A DNA stretch of 45,410 nucleotides from an uncultured Lachnospiraceae bacterium (GCA_947588995.1 CANPZI010000022.1:1-45410), one strand, 5' to 3'; shown: positions 16,566 through 25,679, counted from the stretch's first letter. Numbers and translations are program-made. The notes: generated from the letters alone by a model not told the origin.

Positions 16566-17597
16566 TTGAATATTTACGACATTTCCAAGCAGGCAGGCGT
16601 ATCTATAGCGACCGTATCCCGCGTTCTGAACGGCAGTCCGAACGTGAAGCCCTCCACGCGCCGCAAGGTGATGGACGTCATCGACCGCTACGGCTACACA
16701 CCCAACGCCTTTGCGAGAGGACTCGGTCTGGACACCATGAACTCCATCGGCATCATATGCGCCGACAGCTCCGATCTCTATCTCGCCAAAGCCGTCTACT
16801 ATATTGAGGGCAATCTCAGGAAGAGCGGCTACAACTGCATCCTGACCTGCTCCGGCTATGAGCACAGCGACAAGGAGAGCGCTCTCGCCCTGATGATCAA
16901 CCAGCGCGTGGACGCGGTCATTCTGGCCGGATCAAACTATATCGAGACGGATGCGGAGCGCAATCTCTATATCAGGAACGCGGCGGCACAGATCCCGGTC
17001 TTCCTGCTCAACGCGGATATGGAGTGTCCCAACGTATTCTGCACCATGTGCGACGATTTCAAGGCCTCGCAGGAGGTCTCCGGCGCCCTGATCGACAGCG
17101 GCATGACGGATATCCTCTATCTGTACAATTCCCGCTCCTACAGCGGGATGCGGAAGCTGGACGGCTATCAGTCGGCCTACCACATCAGGGAACTCCCCGT
17201 CGACAAGGAACTGATGCAGTATTACGAGGGTTCCCGCGAGGACATCGACGGCGTGTGCCGTTTCCTCTGCGGGCTGCGGGCACAGGGTCTGAGATTCCAC
17301 GCCGTCTTCGCCTCGGAGGACATGCTGGCCGCGGGCGCCGTGAAATACGCGAAAGCCAACGGCATCGACATCCCCGGTGAGCTGTCCGTCGTCGGCTACA
17401 ACAATTCCCTGCTCACCACCTGCAGCGACCCGGAGATCTCCTCCATCGACAATCACCTGGAGACGCTCTGCGCGCAGCTCGTACGGACCTGCATCAGCGT
17501 GCTGAACGGGGAAGATATGCCGCCGAAAGTCGTCTATTCCGGCGAACTGATCCAGAAAGGGACCACCAGGCTGCCCGGCTTCGCCTCTCAGAAATAA
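16566..17597 (+). CDS. LacI-family transcriptional regulator of the pectin island
   Basis: 343 aa, TTG start at 16566 behind AAAGGAG. The N-terminal LacI-type helix-turn-helix is textbook: IYDISKQAGVSIATVSRVL, then a hinge region. The remainder is a periplasmic-binding-protein-like effector domain (NSIGIICADSSDLYLAKAV, then DAVILAGSN and SVVGYNNS). It is divergent from uxaB and followed by uxaC, so galacturonate-pathway control is likely, with a uronate or its metabolite as inducer (inferred). Similar palindromes occur at the uxaB, transporter and hydrolase promoters. The last coding bases are part of a 22-nt direct repeat that spans the stop codon. Confidence 0.88.
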   Translation: MNIYDISKQAGVSIATVSRVLNGSPNVKPSTRRKVMDVIDRYGYTPNAFARGLGLDTMNSIGIICADSSDLYLAKAVYYIEGNLRKSGYNCILTCSGYEHSDKESALALMINQRVDAVILAGSNYIETDAERNLYIRNAAAQIPVFLLNADMECPNVFCTMCDDFKASQEVSGALIDSGMTDILYLYNSRSYSGMRKLDGYQSAYHIRELPVDKELMQYYEGSREDIDGVCRFLCGLRAQGLRFHAVFASEDMLAAGAVKYAKANGIDIPGELSVVGYNNSLLTTCSDPEISSIDNHLETLCAQLVRTCISVLNGEDMPPKVVYSGELIQKGTTRLPGFASQK

Positions 17598-17618
17598 GGC
17601 TGCCCGGCTTCGTCTCTC
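17568..17618 (+). repeat. 22-nt direct repeat across the regulator stop codon
   Basis: AGGCTGCCCGGCTTCG followed by CCTCTC at 17568-17589 recurs at 17597-17618 with one C/T difference (21 of 22 identical), period 29. The first copy is coding and the second lies just past the stop. This looks like a small tandem duplication. Confidence 0.7.
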
Positions 17619-17702
17619 CCTTTCAGCAGCAGAGAACCAAGAATAAAGGAACTAAGGAAGTAAAGATAAAAGATAAAAATAAAGTCAGGAGGTATGTATT
17701 CT

Positions 17703-19109
17703 ATGAAAGCATTTATGGACGAGAATTTCCTTCTCTCCACCCCCACCGCACAGAAACTCTTCCACGACTATGCGGAGCAGACGCCGGTGCTGGACTACCA
17801 CTGCCACATCAACCCGAAAGAGATCGCGCAGGATCGGAAGTTCGACAACATCACTCAGGTATGGCTGGGCGGCGACCACTACAAGTGGCGCTTCATGCGC
17901 TCCTGCGGCGTGGACGAGCGCTTCATCACCGGGGACGCATCCGACAGAGAAAAATTCTTCAAGTGGGCAGAGGTGCTGGGCAAGGCCATCGGCAATCCGC
18001 TCTTCCACTGGAGCCACCTGGAGCTGCAGCGCTACTTCGGCTATCACGGCGTCCTGAACAAAAATACCGCCGAGGAAGTCTGGAACCTGTGCAACGCAAA
18101 GCTGGCAGAGCCCTCCATGAGCGTGCGCAACCTGATCAGGCAGTCCAACGTGACCCTGATCTGCACGACGGACGACCCCGTGGACTCCCTGGAGTGGCAC
18201 GACGCCATCGCCGCGGACGACAGCTTCGACGTGCAGGTGCTTCCCGCGTGGCGTCCCGACAAGGCGATGAACATTGAGAAGCCCGAATACCCCGATTACC
18301 TGAAGACGCTCTCCTCTGTGAGCGGCGTGTCGATCTCCTCTTTCGCGGACCTGAAGAAAGCCCTGCAGGTCAGGATGGACTTCTTCGCCTCCCGGAAATG
18401 CTGCGTCTCCGACCACGCGCTGGAGTATGTGATGTACGCGCCCGCGACGGACGCGGAGATCGAGGCGATCTTCAAAAAGCGCCTCTCCGGCAGCCCGGTC
18501 AGCCGTGAGGAGGAACTGGCATTCAAGACGGCGTTCATGCTCTTTGTGGGCCGCGAGTACCATAAGCGCGGCTGGGTGATGCAGCTCCACTACGGCTGCA
18601 AGCGGGACAACAACCGCCTGATGTACGACAAGCTCGGCCCGGATACCGGTTACGACTGCATCAACAACTACGCGCCCTCCGCACAGATGGCGGACTTCCT
18701 GAACGCGCTGATCGAGACGGACGAGCTGCCAAAGACGATCCTCTACAGCTTAAACCCCAACGACAACGAGGCCATCGGCACGATCCTCGGCTGCTTCCAG
18801 GATTCCACGGCGGTGGCGAAGATCCAGCAGGGCAGCGCATGGTGGTTCAACGATCACAAGATCGGCATGAAAAACCAGATGCTCTCCCTCGCAAACCTCG
18901 GAAACCTCTCCGGCTTCGTCGGTATGCTGACGGACTCCCGCAGCTTCCTGTCCTACACGAGGCACGAGTACTTCCGCCGCATCCTCTGCGACCTGATTGG
19001 CGAGCTGGTGGAGAACGGCGAGTTCCCTTACGACGAGGAGATTCTCTCCGGTATCGTCAGGGATATCTCCTACTACAACGCGGTGCGGTATTTCGGCTTC
19101 AACTTATAA
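17703..19109 (+). CDS. uxaC: Uronate (glucuronate/galacturonate) isomerase
   Basis: 468 aa, amidohydrolase-fold isomerase that converts D-galacturonate to D-tagaturonate (and D-glucuronate to D-fructuronate), the entry step of the pathway. Visible are MKAFMDENFLLSTPTAQKL, the metal-binding DYHCHINPKEIA segment, WLGGDHYKWRFMRSCGV and the C-terminal DSRSFLSYTRHEYFRR segment. The ATG at 17703 is chosen because AGGAGG is 10 nt upstream; an in-frame ATG at 17694 is only 1 nt from that site. No separate promoter is seen in the purine-rich 17628-17690 gap, so it is probably co-transcribed with the regulator. Its length is normal for the family. Confidence 0.96.
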   Translation: MKAFMDENFLLSTPTAQKLFHDYAEQTPVLDYHCHINPKEIAQDRKFDNITQVWLGGDHYKWRFMRSCGVDERFITGDASDREKFFKWAEVLGKAIGNPLFHWSHLELQRYFGYHGVLNKNTAEEVWNLCNAKLAEPSMSVRNLIRQSNVTLICTTDDPVDSLEWHDAIAADDSFDVQVLPAWRPDKAMNIEKPEYPDYLKTLSSVSGVSISSFADLKKALQVRMDFFASRKCCVSDHALEYVMYAPATDAEIEAIFKKRLSGSPVSREEELAFKTAFMLFVGREYHKRGWVMQLHYGCKRDNNRLMYDKLGPDTGYDCINNYAPSAQMADFLNALIETDELPKTILYSLNPNDNEAIGTILGCFQDSTAVAKIQQGSAWWFNDHKIGMKNQMLSLANLGNLSGFVGMLTDSRSFLSYTRHEYFRRILCDLIGELVENGEFPYDEEILSGIVRDISYYNAVRYFGFNL

Positions 19110-19145
19110 GCGCACCCTCCGTTATCCCGATCGATAACAGCAAAC

Positions 19146-19173
19146 AAGAGCGCGGGCTTATGTCCGCGCTCTT
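19146..19173. terminator. Hairpin between convergent uxaC and ankyrin-GH43 genes
   Basis: AAGAGCGCGG (19146-19155) pairs perfectly with CCGCGCTCTT (19164-19173), 10 bp with an 8-nt loop. Both sides have only moderately T-rich tails. Lying between two converging genes, it could terminate both. Confidence 0.65.
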
Positions 19174-19285
19174 ATCTGTTGCTCTCCTGTATCATTCCTC
19201 GACTTCCGCTGTAATGTGCCGCCTCTTTGCACCTGTCAGGCGTCTCTGTCCTGCCTGCCTATTTCCCCTATACAGTCCGCCGCGC

Positions 19286-21232
19286 TCACAGCGCCTCATA
19301 GACGAAATCCGCAAAAGTAACATTCAGCTCGCTCTCCCCGGCGTACGCGTACATGCCGACCATCGCGCCGGTGAAGCGCTTGCCCATCGAGACGCCCTCA
19401 TCGCACAGATAGTAGACATCCGAAAGCAGTTCGCTCTCGCACCGGAACGCTCCAAACGACGCGGAAAACTGCCTCTCCAGTCCTCTCGTCCTGACGCCGA
19501 GCGCAAGGAGGGGCCGTCCCTCATCCGGCCGCGCCGCGCCGTCTCCCGCGGCCGCGGCGACAGTTTTCGCCTCCTCCGGCAGATAAGTCTTTCCGTGGGC
19601 AAGCGTCTCTTTCCCGATATGCTCTTTCGCCTGCAGGAAAAGCCCCTGTTCGTCTCTGCCGAGCGCATAGCTCACCCAGCTGTTCTCATCATAGTAGCAG
19701 GTGATGCCCGCCTCCTGCCCCGGCGCAAGCCCCGGCACTTCCATCTTCACCTCAGCTGTGAAATCGAAGTCCGACTGCCGCCGCAGACAGAGATTGCACG
19801 CCGCCACATCGGACAGCGGCGCCCTGCTCCCCCGCAGAAAGAAACGTTTCCCCTCAATCCGCACGCCGCCCTCTTCCGGCTCTCTCGGGCTGACCCACTG
19901 CATACCGTAAGCCTCCCTCGGCGTATAGGGCACAAGATCCGGTTTCCTCTGCAGCACGCTCGGACCTTTCCGTTCATTGACAATGGGCCAGCCGTCCCCG
20001 GTCCAGCGGATCGGGTCCAGCGCCGTCTCCCTGCCGAGCATACTGCACACATCCGGCCCGCTCTCAGCGTCCCGCCACAGTTTCCTGCCGCACAGATAGA
20101 CCATGTACCAGTCCCCTGCCGCCGTCTGCACGGGTTTGCCGTGGCCGCAGCGCCAGATGCCCGCATTCCCGTCCTCCTGCCGCATGATCGGATTGTAGGG
20201 ACAGGGCTCATAATCGCCCATCAACGTCCGGCTCCTCGCCACGCTGACGCGGTGTCCCACGCCCGTGCCGCCCTCTGCCAGAAACAGATAATACCAGCCG
20301 TCCTTGTGCAGCAGATGCGGTCCCTCCGGCGCGCGCTTCTGATCTCCGTAGTAGAGCAGCTTCGCCTCGGAGATCTGCCGCCTGCAGTCCGACGACAGTT
20401 CCAGGATCCTCGCGCCTCTGTTTAAGAGCATATAGTGCCTGCCGTCGTCGTCATGGAAGAGGGACGGGTCGATGCCGTCCTCCTCGATGTAAGCCGGCTC
20501 GCTGTACGGTCCCTCCGGCCTCTTTGAGGAGACGACGATCTGCCTGCGGTAAATCGTCCCCGTATCGTTCAGGCGATAGGTCGCCGTGATATAGAAAGTG
20601 CCGTCGCAGTAGGAGATATCCGGCGCCCAGTAGCCTCTGCCGCCCTCCAGACCGCCCAGCTTCGCCCACGCGGGATTCGTGATCGCATGGCCGATAATCT
20701 CCCAGTGCACCAGATCTCTCGAGTGTGAGATCGGGATGCAGGGGAAGAAGATGAAGCTGGAATTGACCATATAGTAGTCCTCCCCCACCCGCACGATGGA
20801 GGGGTCGGGGAACATCCCCCGCCTGATGGGATTGTGGTACATCTCCTCGTAAGGCGCGCCGGCCTTTACCTGAAAATAGGCCAGAAGCTCTTCCCGCTTT
20901 CCCTCCCAGGCGATCTGGTACGGCGTCACCAGATCGCGATCGCCGCTCAGGATATCCATGCCGACTTTCTCCACCAGATACCGGCACAGCGGCACACTCC
21001 CCGACATCGCCCCGTAGTGGAGGATGTTTCTGTTCTTCGCATCTACCGTGTTCATGCTGGCCCGCGAATACTCCACGATATACCGTACCAGCTCCAGATT
21101 TCCGCTCTTCGCCGCCAGAAACCACACGGGCGTCCCGTCTTCGTCTTTCTCGTCTATGACGGAGGGATTTTCCGTCAGGATCCGTCTGACCGCCTCTGTA
21201 TCCTGTCGCTCAACCGCTTCCCAAATCGTCAT
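19286..21232 (-). CDS. Ankyrin-repeat protein fused to a GH43 glycoside hydrolase
   Basis: 648 aa. Residues 1 to about 122 form three to four ankyrin repeats, for example DEDGTPVWFLAAKSGNLELV and AKNRNILHYGAMSGSVPL. Residues about 130-450 are a GH43 five-bladed beta-propeller with the catalytic Asp in MFPDPSIVRVG, the GIDPSLFHDDDG segment and the acid Glu in APEGPHLL. From about 460 to the end there is a beta-sandwich domain as in GH43 beta-xylosidase-type enzymes (DFDFTAEVKMEVPG, QEAGITCYYDENSW). No signal peptide is present, so it acts in the cytoplasm, probably on arabinose or xylose side chains of pectin. It overlaps the preceding GH43 stop by 4 nt and follows AGGAGG. Ankyrin repeats on a bacterial hydrolase are unusual. 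Confidence 0.88.
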   Translation of the reverse strand: MTIWEAVERQDTEAVRRILTENPSVIDEKDEDGTPVWFLAAKSGNLELVRYIVEYSRASMNTVDAKNRNILHYGAMSGSVPLCRYLVEKVGMDILSGDRDLVTPYQIAWEGKREELLAYFQVKAGAPYEEMYHNPIRRGMFPDPSIVRVGEDYYMVNSSFIFFPCIPISHSRDLVHWEIIGHAITNPAWAKLGGLEGGRGYWAPDISYCDGTFYITATYRLNDTGTIYRRQIVVSSKRPEGPYSEPAYIEEDGIDPSLFHDDDGRHYMLLNRGARILELSSDCRRQISEAKLLYYGDQKRAPEGPHLLHKDGWYYLFLAEGGTGVGHRVSVARSRTLMGDYEPCPYNPIMRQEDGNAGIWRCGHGKPVQTAAGDWYMVYLCGRKLWRDAESGPDVCSMLGRETALDPIRWTGDGWPIVNERKGPSVLQRKPDLVPYTPREAYGMQWVSPREPEEGGVRIEGKRFFLRGSRAPLSDVAACNLCLRRQSDFDFTAEVKMEVPGLAPGQEAGITCYYDENSWVSYALGRDEQGLFLQAKEHIGKETLAHGKTYLPEEAKTVAAAAGDGAARPDEGRPLLALGVRTRGLERQFSASFGAFRCESELLSDVYYLCDEGVSMGKRFTGAMVGMYAYAGESELNVTFADFVYEAL

Positions 21233-22800
21233 CGGCTCTCTTCCTCCTGCAGGCTCTCCACATGAATATAGTCAAAATCCGCATAGCCGCACGGCGCCGC
21301 GCCCAGGACAGTCCCCGCAAACAGGCCGATCTTCGCGCCCACCCAGGTGTGGTCCGTCGGGAAGAAAGGCGTCTCGACTTTCACATAGTCCGCCCCGTCC
21401 GCAGAATACTCCATCGTGAAGCCCTCCTCTGTCAGGCTCTCCCTGAGCCAGAGCGCGGCGGCATCCGCTTTCAGTTCGAGTTTCCTCGTCTCTTCCTCCA
21501 TGCCCTGCGCGCCGTCGTAACTCTGCGCATAGACCAGCTTGGTCCTGCCGTCCTCGACGCGCGCCGCGAGATAGGCGTAATGCCCGCCCATCATCACCAG
21601 CCCGGCCTGCCCGCTCTCTCTCAGGCCGCCGAGGTCTATCTTCGTCTCCGCCCTGAAGCAGGGGCACACCAGCTTCTGCGTCAGCACGTTGGCATTCTCC
21701 CACAGAATCGGCCGCTCCGCGCCAGACGGATTCAGCGCGAACAGCCGCAGATGTCCCGGATTCTCCGTCAGCGAGCAGAACTCTTTCCTCGCGTTGCCGA
21801 GCCACTGCCACTGCAGGCCGAGCTTCGCGTCACGGAAATCATCCGACGCCTCCAGATAAGTCATCTCGCTGTCTCTGCCCATATCGGGTTTCTCATGGAC
21901 CAGACACGGCCTGCCGCAGCCCTCCGCGTCCTGATCCACGCCGATCACCGGCCAGTCGTTCTCCCAGTGTACGGGCTGTAAGTGCGCGATCCTGCCGTAG
22001 AGCCCTCTGTCCTGAAAATGCAGAAACCACTCCTGCCCCGACAGGGTATCGACCAGCGCGCCCTGATGCGGGCCGTTCACCTCTGTGTCCCCCTGCTTCA
22101 TGACGATCTTCTCCTCATAGGGGCCATAGATATTCCTCGCGCGCAGCGCCGTCTGCCAGCCCGTCCGCACTCCGCCCGCGGGCGCGAGGATATAGTAAAA
22201 GCCGTTCCGCCTGTATACTTTCGGCCCCTCGATCGTGGGCTGCGTCTCCACGCCGTTAAACAGAATGTGATCCGGCGCGGTCGCCCTCGTGCCGTCCGCC
22301 GTCATCGGAAAGATGCCAAGACAGCTCTTGAAGCCGATCCGGCTCTTGGCATAGCCGTGCACGACATACGCCGTGCCGTCCTCCTCCCAGTACGGGCACG
22401 GATCGATCAGGCCCTTGCCCTCGAGGACACACACCGGCTTCTCCCACTCCCCCAGCGGCTCTCTCGTCTTCACCATGAAAATGCCCTCGTCCGGCATCCC
22501 GTAATAGATATAGAACTCCCCGTTATGATGCCGGATCGCCGGAGCCCAGACCCCTTTGGCGTGCTGCGGCGCGTCGTACACGTCATAGTCGATGCGCTCT
22601 CTGATGGCATAATTCTCCAGCTTCCAGTTCACCAGATCCCGGGAAGTCAGGATCGGCAGCCCCGGCATATAGTTAAAGCTGGACGCCGTCATATAGAAAA
22701 TGTCCCCCACCCGGATCACATCAGGGTCGGAATAATCCGCATACAGGACAGGATTCCTGTAAGTGCCGTCCCCCAGATCCGATTTCCACAAACGCTCCAT
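21229..22800 (-). CDS. GH43 family glycoside hydrolase
   Basis: 523 aa. An N-terminal GH43 beta-propeller (YSDPDVIRVGDIFYMTASSF with the catalytic Asp, LIDPCPYWEEDGTAY, and the acid Glu in QPTIEGPKVY) is followed from about residue 325 by a beta-sandwich domain with TWVGAKIGLFAG near the end. It is predicted to be an exo-acting arabinofuranosidase or xylosidase; specificity cannot be assigned. The ATG at 22800 follows AGGAG by 6 nt. The frame extends upstream but without a ribosome binding site. There is no signal peptide. It lies between the CE12-like esterase and the ankyrin-GH43 gene, with 4-nt coupling to the latter. Confidence 0.88.
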   Translation of the reverse strand: MERLWKSDLGDGTYRNPVLYADYSDPDVIRVGDIFYMTASSFNYMPGLPILTSRDLVNWKLENYAIRERIDYDVYDAPQHAKGVWAPAIRHHNGEFYIYYGMPDEGIFMVKTREPLGEWEKPVCVLEGKGLIDPCPYWEEDGTAYVVHGYAKSRIGFKSCLGIFPMTADGTRATAPDHILFNGVETQPTIEGPKVYRRNGFYYILAPAGGVRTGWQTALRARNIYGPYEEKIVMKQGDTEVNGPHQGALVDTLSGQEWFLHFQDRGLYGRIAHLQPVHWENDWPVIGVDQDAEGCGRPCLVHEKPDMGRDSEMTYLEASDDFRDAKLGLQWQWLGNARKEFCSLTENPGHLRLFALNPSGAERPILWENANVLTQKLVCPCFRAETKIDLGGLRESGQAGLVMMGGHYAYLAARVEDGRTKLVYAQSYDGAQGMEEETRKLELKADAAALWLRESLTEEGFTMEYSADGADYVKVETPFFPTDHTWVGAKIGLFAGTVLGAAPCGYADFDYIHVESLQEEESR

Positions 22801-22864
22801 AGCTACTCCTCTCCGCAGCAGGACCGCGCTTTCCTCCGCGCGGTCCTCTGCTGTCATACATAGA

Positions 22865-23578
22865 TTACATGCCGTAAAAAGGCTTCGCAAACAGATCCTC
22901 CATGAGAAGATCCGCGTAGATGCCGCCCAGTTCCCGTAAGCCCCGCGCGATGCAGCCGGCATAGATCACCGCGCCCTCATAGCGCAGATGCGTGTTGTCC
23001 GTGTCAAGCCCCTCAGGGTGGTACGGATAGACGCCCGCCGGAATGTGCATGTACCAGGTCAGCGTATCTTCCGGCCCGACTTTCTCCAGCTTCTCCCTGC
23101 TCATCGCGAAAAGATCGATCAGCGGCACATCAAGTTCTTTCGCCGTCTTCTTCATCGCGTCCACATAGGGCTGATGCAGGCTCTCCTCCAGATGGCCGTC
23201 CGGCTTGAAATTCCGCCGCTCCAGCGGTGTGATCAGCACCGGATGCGCCTTCTTGTCCCTCGCCACATTGACGAACTTGCCGAGGTTCGTCCGATACTCC
23301 GTCTCCGGGTCGGTGTAGCGCGCCGGATCCGCCTCTTTCTCATCATTGTGGCCAAACTGAATGAAGAGGAAATCCCCCTCCGCAATGCGGTCATAGATCG
23401 GCACCAGCCTCGACTCATCGATAAAACTCTTCGTGCTGCGCCCGTTCTTCGCGTGGTTCTCCACCCTGACCTCCGGCTTTAAGTACAGCGGCAGCACCTG
23501 CCCCAATCCCGTCTGCGGGAATGTCAGGATGCCGTTAAACTGTACGGTGGAATCCCCAGCCCAAAATATTGTACTCAT
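22865..23578 (-). CDS. SGNH/GDSL esterase, rhamnogalacturonan acetylesterase-like (CE12)
   Basis: 237 aa. All SGNH blocks are visible: GDS in FWAGDSTVQFNG, the Gly block around NHAKNGRSTKSF, GHND in FIQFGHNDEK and the catalytic Asp/His in DNTHLRYEGA near the C-terminus. This matches the rhamnogalacturonan acetylesterase (RhgT/YesT) group, which removes acetyl groups from pectin. The ATG at 23578 has GGAGG at 5 nt; a TTG 12 nt upstream is less likely. No signal peptide is seen, so it would deacetylate imported oligomers. It is the first gene of the CE12-GH43-GH43 group. No convincing promoter of its own was found. Confidence 0.88.
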   Translation of the reverse strand: MSTIFWAGDSTVQFNGILTFPQTGLGQVLPLYLKPEVRVENHAKNGRSTKSFIDESRLVPIYDRIAEGDFLFIQFGHNDEKEADPARYTDPETEYRTNLGKFVNVARDKKAHPVLITPLERRNFKPDGHLEESLHQPYVDAMKKTAKELDVPLIDLFAMSREKLEKVGPEDTLTWYMHIPAGVYPYHPEGLDTDNTHLRYEGAVIYAGCIARGLRELGGIYADLLMEDLFAKPFYGM

Positions 23579-23606
23579 ATGCTCCTCCAAATCACTGTAT
23601 TATTTT

Positions 23607-23704
23607 TTCAACGAGTTGAAACACGCTTTGCGCGTTTCACTCGTTATCGCGGCATTCGCCAAATTGACAAGCAAGCTTGTCAGCTTGGCTCATTGCCCGC
23701 GTAA
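23607..23704. repeat. Structured intergenic repeat element, copy B
   Basis: 23671-23704 matches copy A (737-770) at 31 of 34 positions, and all differences are C/T. It contains the small hairpin GACAAG-CAAG-CTTGTC (23666-23681). Next to it is a larger hairpin (about 23619-23645) formed by GAGTTGAAACACG and CGCGTTTCACTC. On the minus strand an 18-codon frame beginning MSQADKLACQ (23637-23693) starts in the repeat but has no ribosome binding site. Confidence 0.65.
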
Positions 23705-23741
23705 AAAAGTTGGTGCAGGAAACGAGCCGCTGCACCAACTT
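23701..23741 (-). terminator. Terminator of the ABC transporter operon
   Basis: AAGTTGGTGCAG (23707-23718) pairs with CTGCACCAACTT (23730-23741), 12 bp. On the minus strand it is followed by a T run. It lies about 26 nt after the last permease gene and abuts repeat copy B. Confidence 0.9.
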
Positions 23742-23767
23742 TGCTTACCTATTTCAATTCAGAGCCG

Positions 23768-24613
23768 TTACTCCTTGACAGCGCCGATATTGACACCCTT
23801 GACGAAATACTTCTGCAGGAACGGATACAGGATCATGAACGGGATGATGACGATGATGATCGCCGCGTTCTTGACCGTGTTCTCCGTCGCGTTGCTGCCT
23901 GCCGTGGGAGGCAGGTCGCTGCCCATAACCATGCCGCGCAGTTTCATCTGGAAGTTGTACCACTTGGAGTCTGTGATGTACAGTTTGTAGTGGGTGTAGT
24001 CGTTCCAGTAGGTCACCGCGAACATCAGGCCGATGGATGCCAGCGCCGCCTTGGACATCGGCAGCACGATGCGGATAAAGGTCTGCATCGGCGAGCAGCC
24101 GTCCAGCGTAGCCGACTCAAACAGGCTCTGCGGAATACCCTCGAAGAAGTTTCGCATCAGCACCAGATTGTACACGTTCAATGCCGGGAACAGGATAACG
24201 ACCCAGATCGTGTTCGTCAGGTGCAGTCCTCTCAATACCAGGTAGGTCGGGATCATACCGCCGTTGAAGATCATCGTAAACAGCAGCATGTTCGCGAAGA
24301 AGTTCCTGCCCGGCATCTCCCACTGGATCAGCACGTACGCGCCGAGTGTCGACAGCGTCAATGCGATCAGCGTGCCGACGATCGTGGTGATGAAAGAGAT
24401 AATCAGCGGCCGCAGCAGCGTCGGATTCGAGAATACATTGATATAACCGTCCAGACCGAAAGCCTCCGGCCACAGCTTCATACCGTATGCCGTATGTAAG
24501 TCGAACGAGTCGACGATAACTTTCCACATCGGGATCAGGATAACAAACGCCAGGATAATAAACACCAGACCGTTGACGATCTGAAAAACGGAAATTTTCT
24601 TTTTCTTCTTCAT
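23768..24613 (-). CDS. ABC sugar transporter permease (MalG/LplC-like)
   Basis: 281 aa, six predicted membrane helices, CUT1 class. The start is basic (MKKKKKISVF), the first helix is GLVFIILAFVILIPMW, and the cytoplasmic EAA loop lies around IPQSLFESATLDGCSPMQTF. The C-terminus FLQKYFVKGVNIGAVKE is typical of the LplC/YtcP subgroup. It pairs with the permease encoded just upstream (12-nt gap) and with the lipoprotein. In Bacillus, related systems (YtcQ-YteP-YtcP) import pectin oligosaccharides using a shared ATPase (MsmX), and the context here suggests the same. Confidence 0.9.
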   Translation of the reverse strand: MKKKKKISVFQIVNGLVFIILAFVILIPMWKVIVDSFDLHTAYGMKLWPEAFGLDGYINVFSNPTLLRPLIISFITTIVGTLIALTLSTLGAYVLIQWEMPGRNFFANMLLFTMIFNGGMIPTYLVLRGLHLTNTIWVVILFPALNVYNLVLMRNFFEGIPQSLFESATLDGCSPMQTFIRIVLPMSKAALASIGLMFAVTYWNDYTHYKLYITDSKWYNFQMKLRGMVMGSDLPPTAGSNATENTVKNAAIIIVIIPFMILYPFLQKYFVKGVNIGAVKE

Positions 24614-24625
24614 GCCATTCCCTCC

Positions 24626-25561
24626 TTACACGATTCCGCGGCCTTCGCGCACTTTCTTGCTCCACTGGTTGCAGACGAGCACGAGCACGCAGCCCACCAG
24701 AGACTTGAACAGGCCGACCGCCGTCGTGTAGCCGTAGTTCGGGATAGCCCCGCTGTTAAAGCTCTGATAGTAGATGTAGGTCTCAAGCACGTTCGAGACA
24801 TCCAGCACCGCGTCGTTCTGCAGTACGAAAGCGGACTCGAACAGGTTCATGACCTTGGCAAGGTTCAGGATGATGACCGTCAGGATCGTGTTGCGCAGCT
24901 GCGGGAACGTGATGTACCACATCTTGCCCCATCTGCCGGCGCCGTCGATCGCGGCTGCCTCATAGAGATCCGTGTTGATGCCGGCTAACGTCGCCATGAA
25001 GATGACGGTCTGCCAACCGGTCTCTTTCCAGAGGTTGATGATATAATAAGCAGGACGCCACCACTTCGAATTTCCCAGGAAGTAGATCATACTCTTGGAA
25101 TCCACTACGCCCAGATTGACGAGGAGCGTGTTCACGAGACCGCTGCTCGAGGGCGACAGGATCAGGGAGAAAATCGACGCCGTCACAACCCATGACATGA
25201 AGTGCGGCAGGTAGATGATCGTCTGCACTACTTTCTTAAACAAGAGGTTGGCAATCTCATTCAGCAGGATCGACACGATGACCGCAAACGCCGTCGTGAG
25301 CAAGAGCTTGATGATACTGATCTGAATGGTGTTCCAGAATGCCGACCAGAAATTCTTCATCGAGAACATCCGCTGGAAGTTCTCAAACCCCTTAAACGCA
25401 GGTTCCTTTATGCCGTTGTAGTTGGTAAACGCAAAGCGGATACCGAGCATCGGCGCATAAAAGAAGATGATGGCAAATACAAATACCGGAAGGAACATCA
25501 GATAAAATCCCCTATACTTGTAAATTTTAGCCATAGTCTTATTTTTTTTCTTTTCTTCCAT
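24626..25561 (-). CDS. ABC sugar transporter permease (MalF/LplB-like)
   Basis: 311 aa, CUT1 permease with about six helices. The N-terminus is basic, then GFYLMFLPVFVFAIIFFYAP and IRFAFTNYNGI. The EAA-loop segment LYEAAAIDGAGRWGKM is clear. The C-terminus NQWSKKVREGRGIV is typical of LplB/YteP proteins. It forms the transport channel with the permease downstream. It lies 137 nt after the solute-binding protein, with a stable hairpin in that gap that may lower expression relative to the binding protein. No ATP-binding gene is present in the window. Confidence 0.9.
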   Translation of the reverse strand: MEEKKKNKTMAKIYKYRGFYLMFLPVFVFAIIFFYAPMLGIRFAFTNYNGIKEPAFKGFENFQRMFSMKNFWSAFWNTIQISIIKLLLTTAFAVIVSILLNEIANLLFKKVVQTIIYLPHFMSWVVTASIFSLILSPSSSGLVNTLLVNLGVVDSKSMIYFLGNSKWWRPAYYIINLWKETGWQTVIFMATLAGINTDLYEAAAIDGAGRWGKMWYITFPQLRNTILTVIILNLAKVMNLFESAFVLQNDAVLDVSNVLETYIYYQSFNSGAIPNYGYTTAVGLFKSLVGCVLVLVCNQWSKKVREGRGIV

Positions 25562-25650
25562 ATCCGTCCTTCCTCTCCCACATAGTTAAGAAATACCGCT
25601 GCTCTGATACTGCGCCGTAGAAACGGTGAGCGGCCGCCTCTGCGGATAGA

Positions 25651-25679
25651 TTAGGCGGAGTAAAGAGCGCTCCGCCTAA
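25651..25679 (-). terminator. Intra-operon hairpin between binding protein and permeases
   Basis: TTAGGCGGAG (25651-25660) pairs perfectly with CTCCGCCTAA (25670-25679). There is no long T run, so it is more likely an mRNA-stabilising or partial termination hairpin that keeps lipoprotein levels above permease levels. Confidence 0.55.

Noticed and set aside
23637..23693. Possible 18-residue peptide beginning MSQADKLACQ in repeat copy B
   Set aside because: It lies inside a repeat with hairpins and lacks a ribosome binding site. The shared MSQ start simply follows from the repeated DNA word. Kept only as part of the repeat finding.
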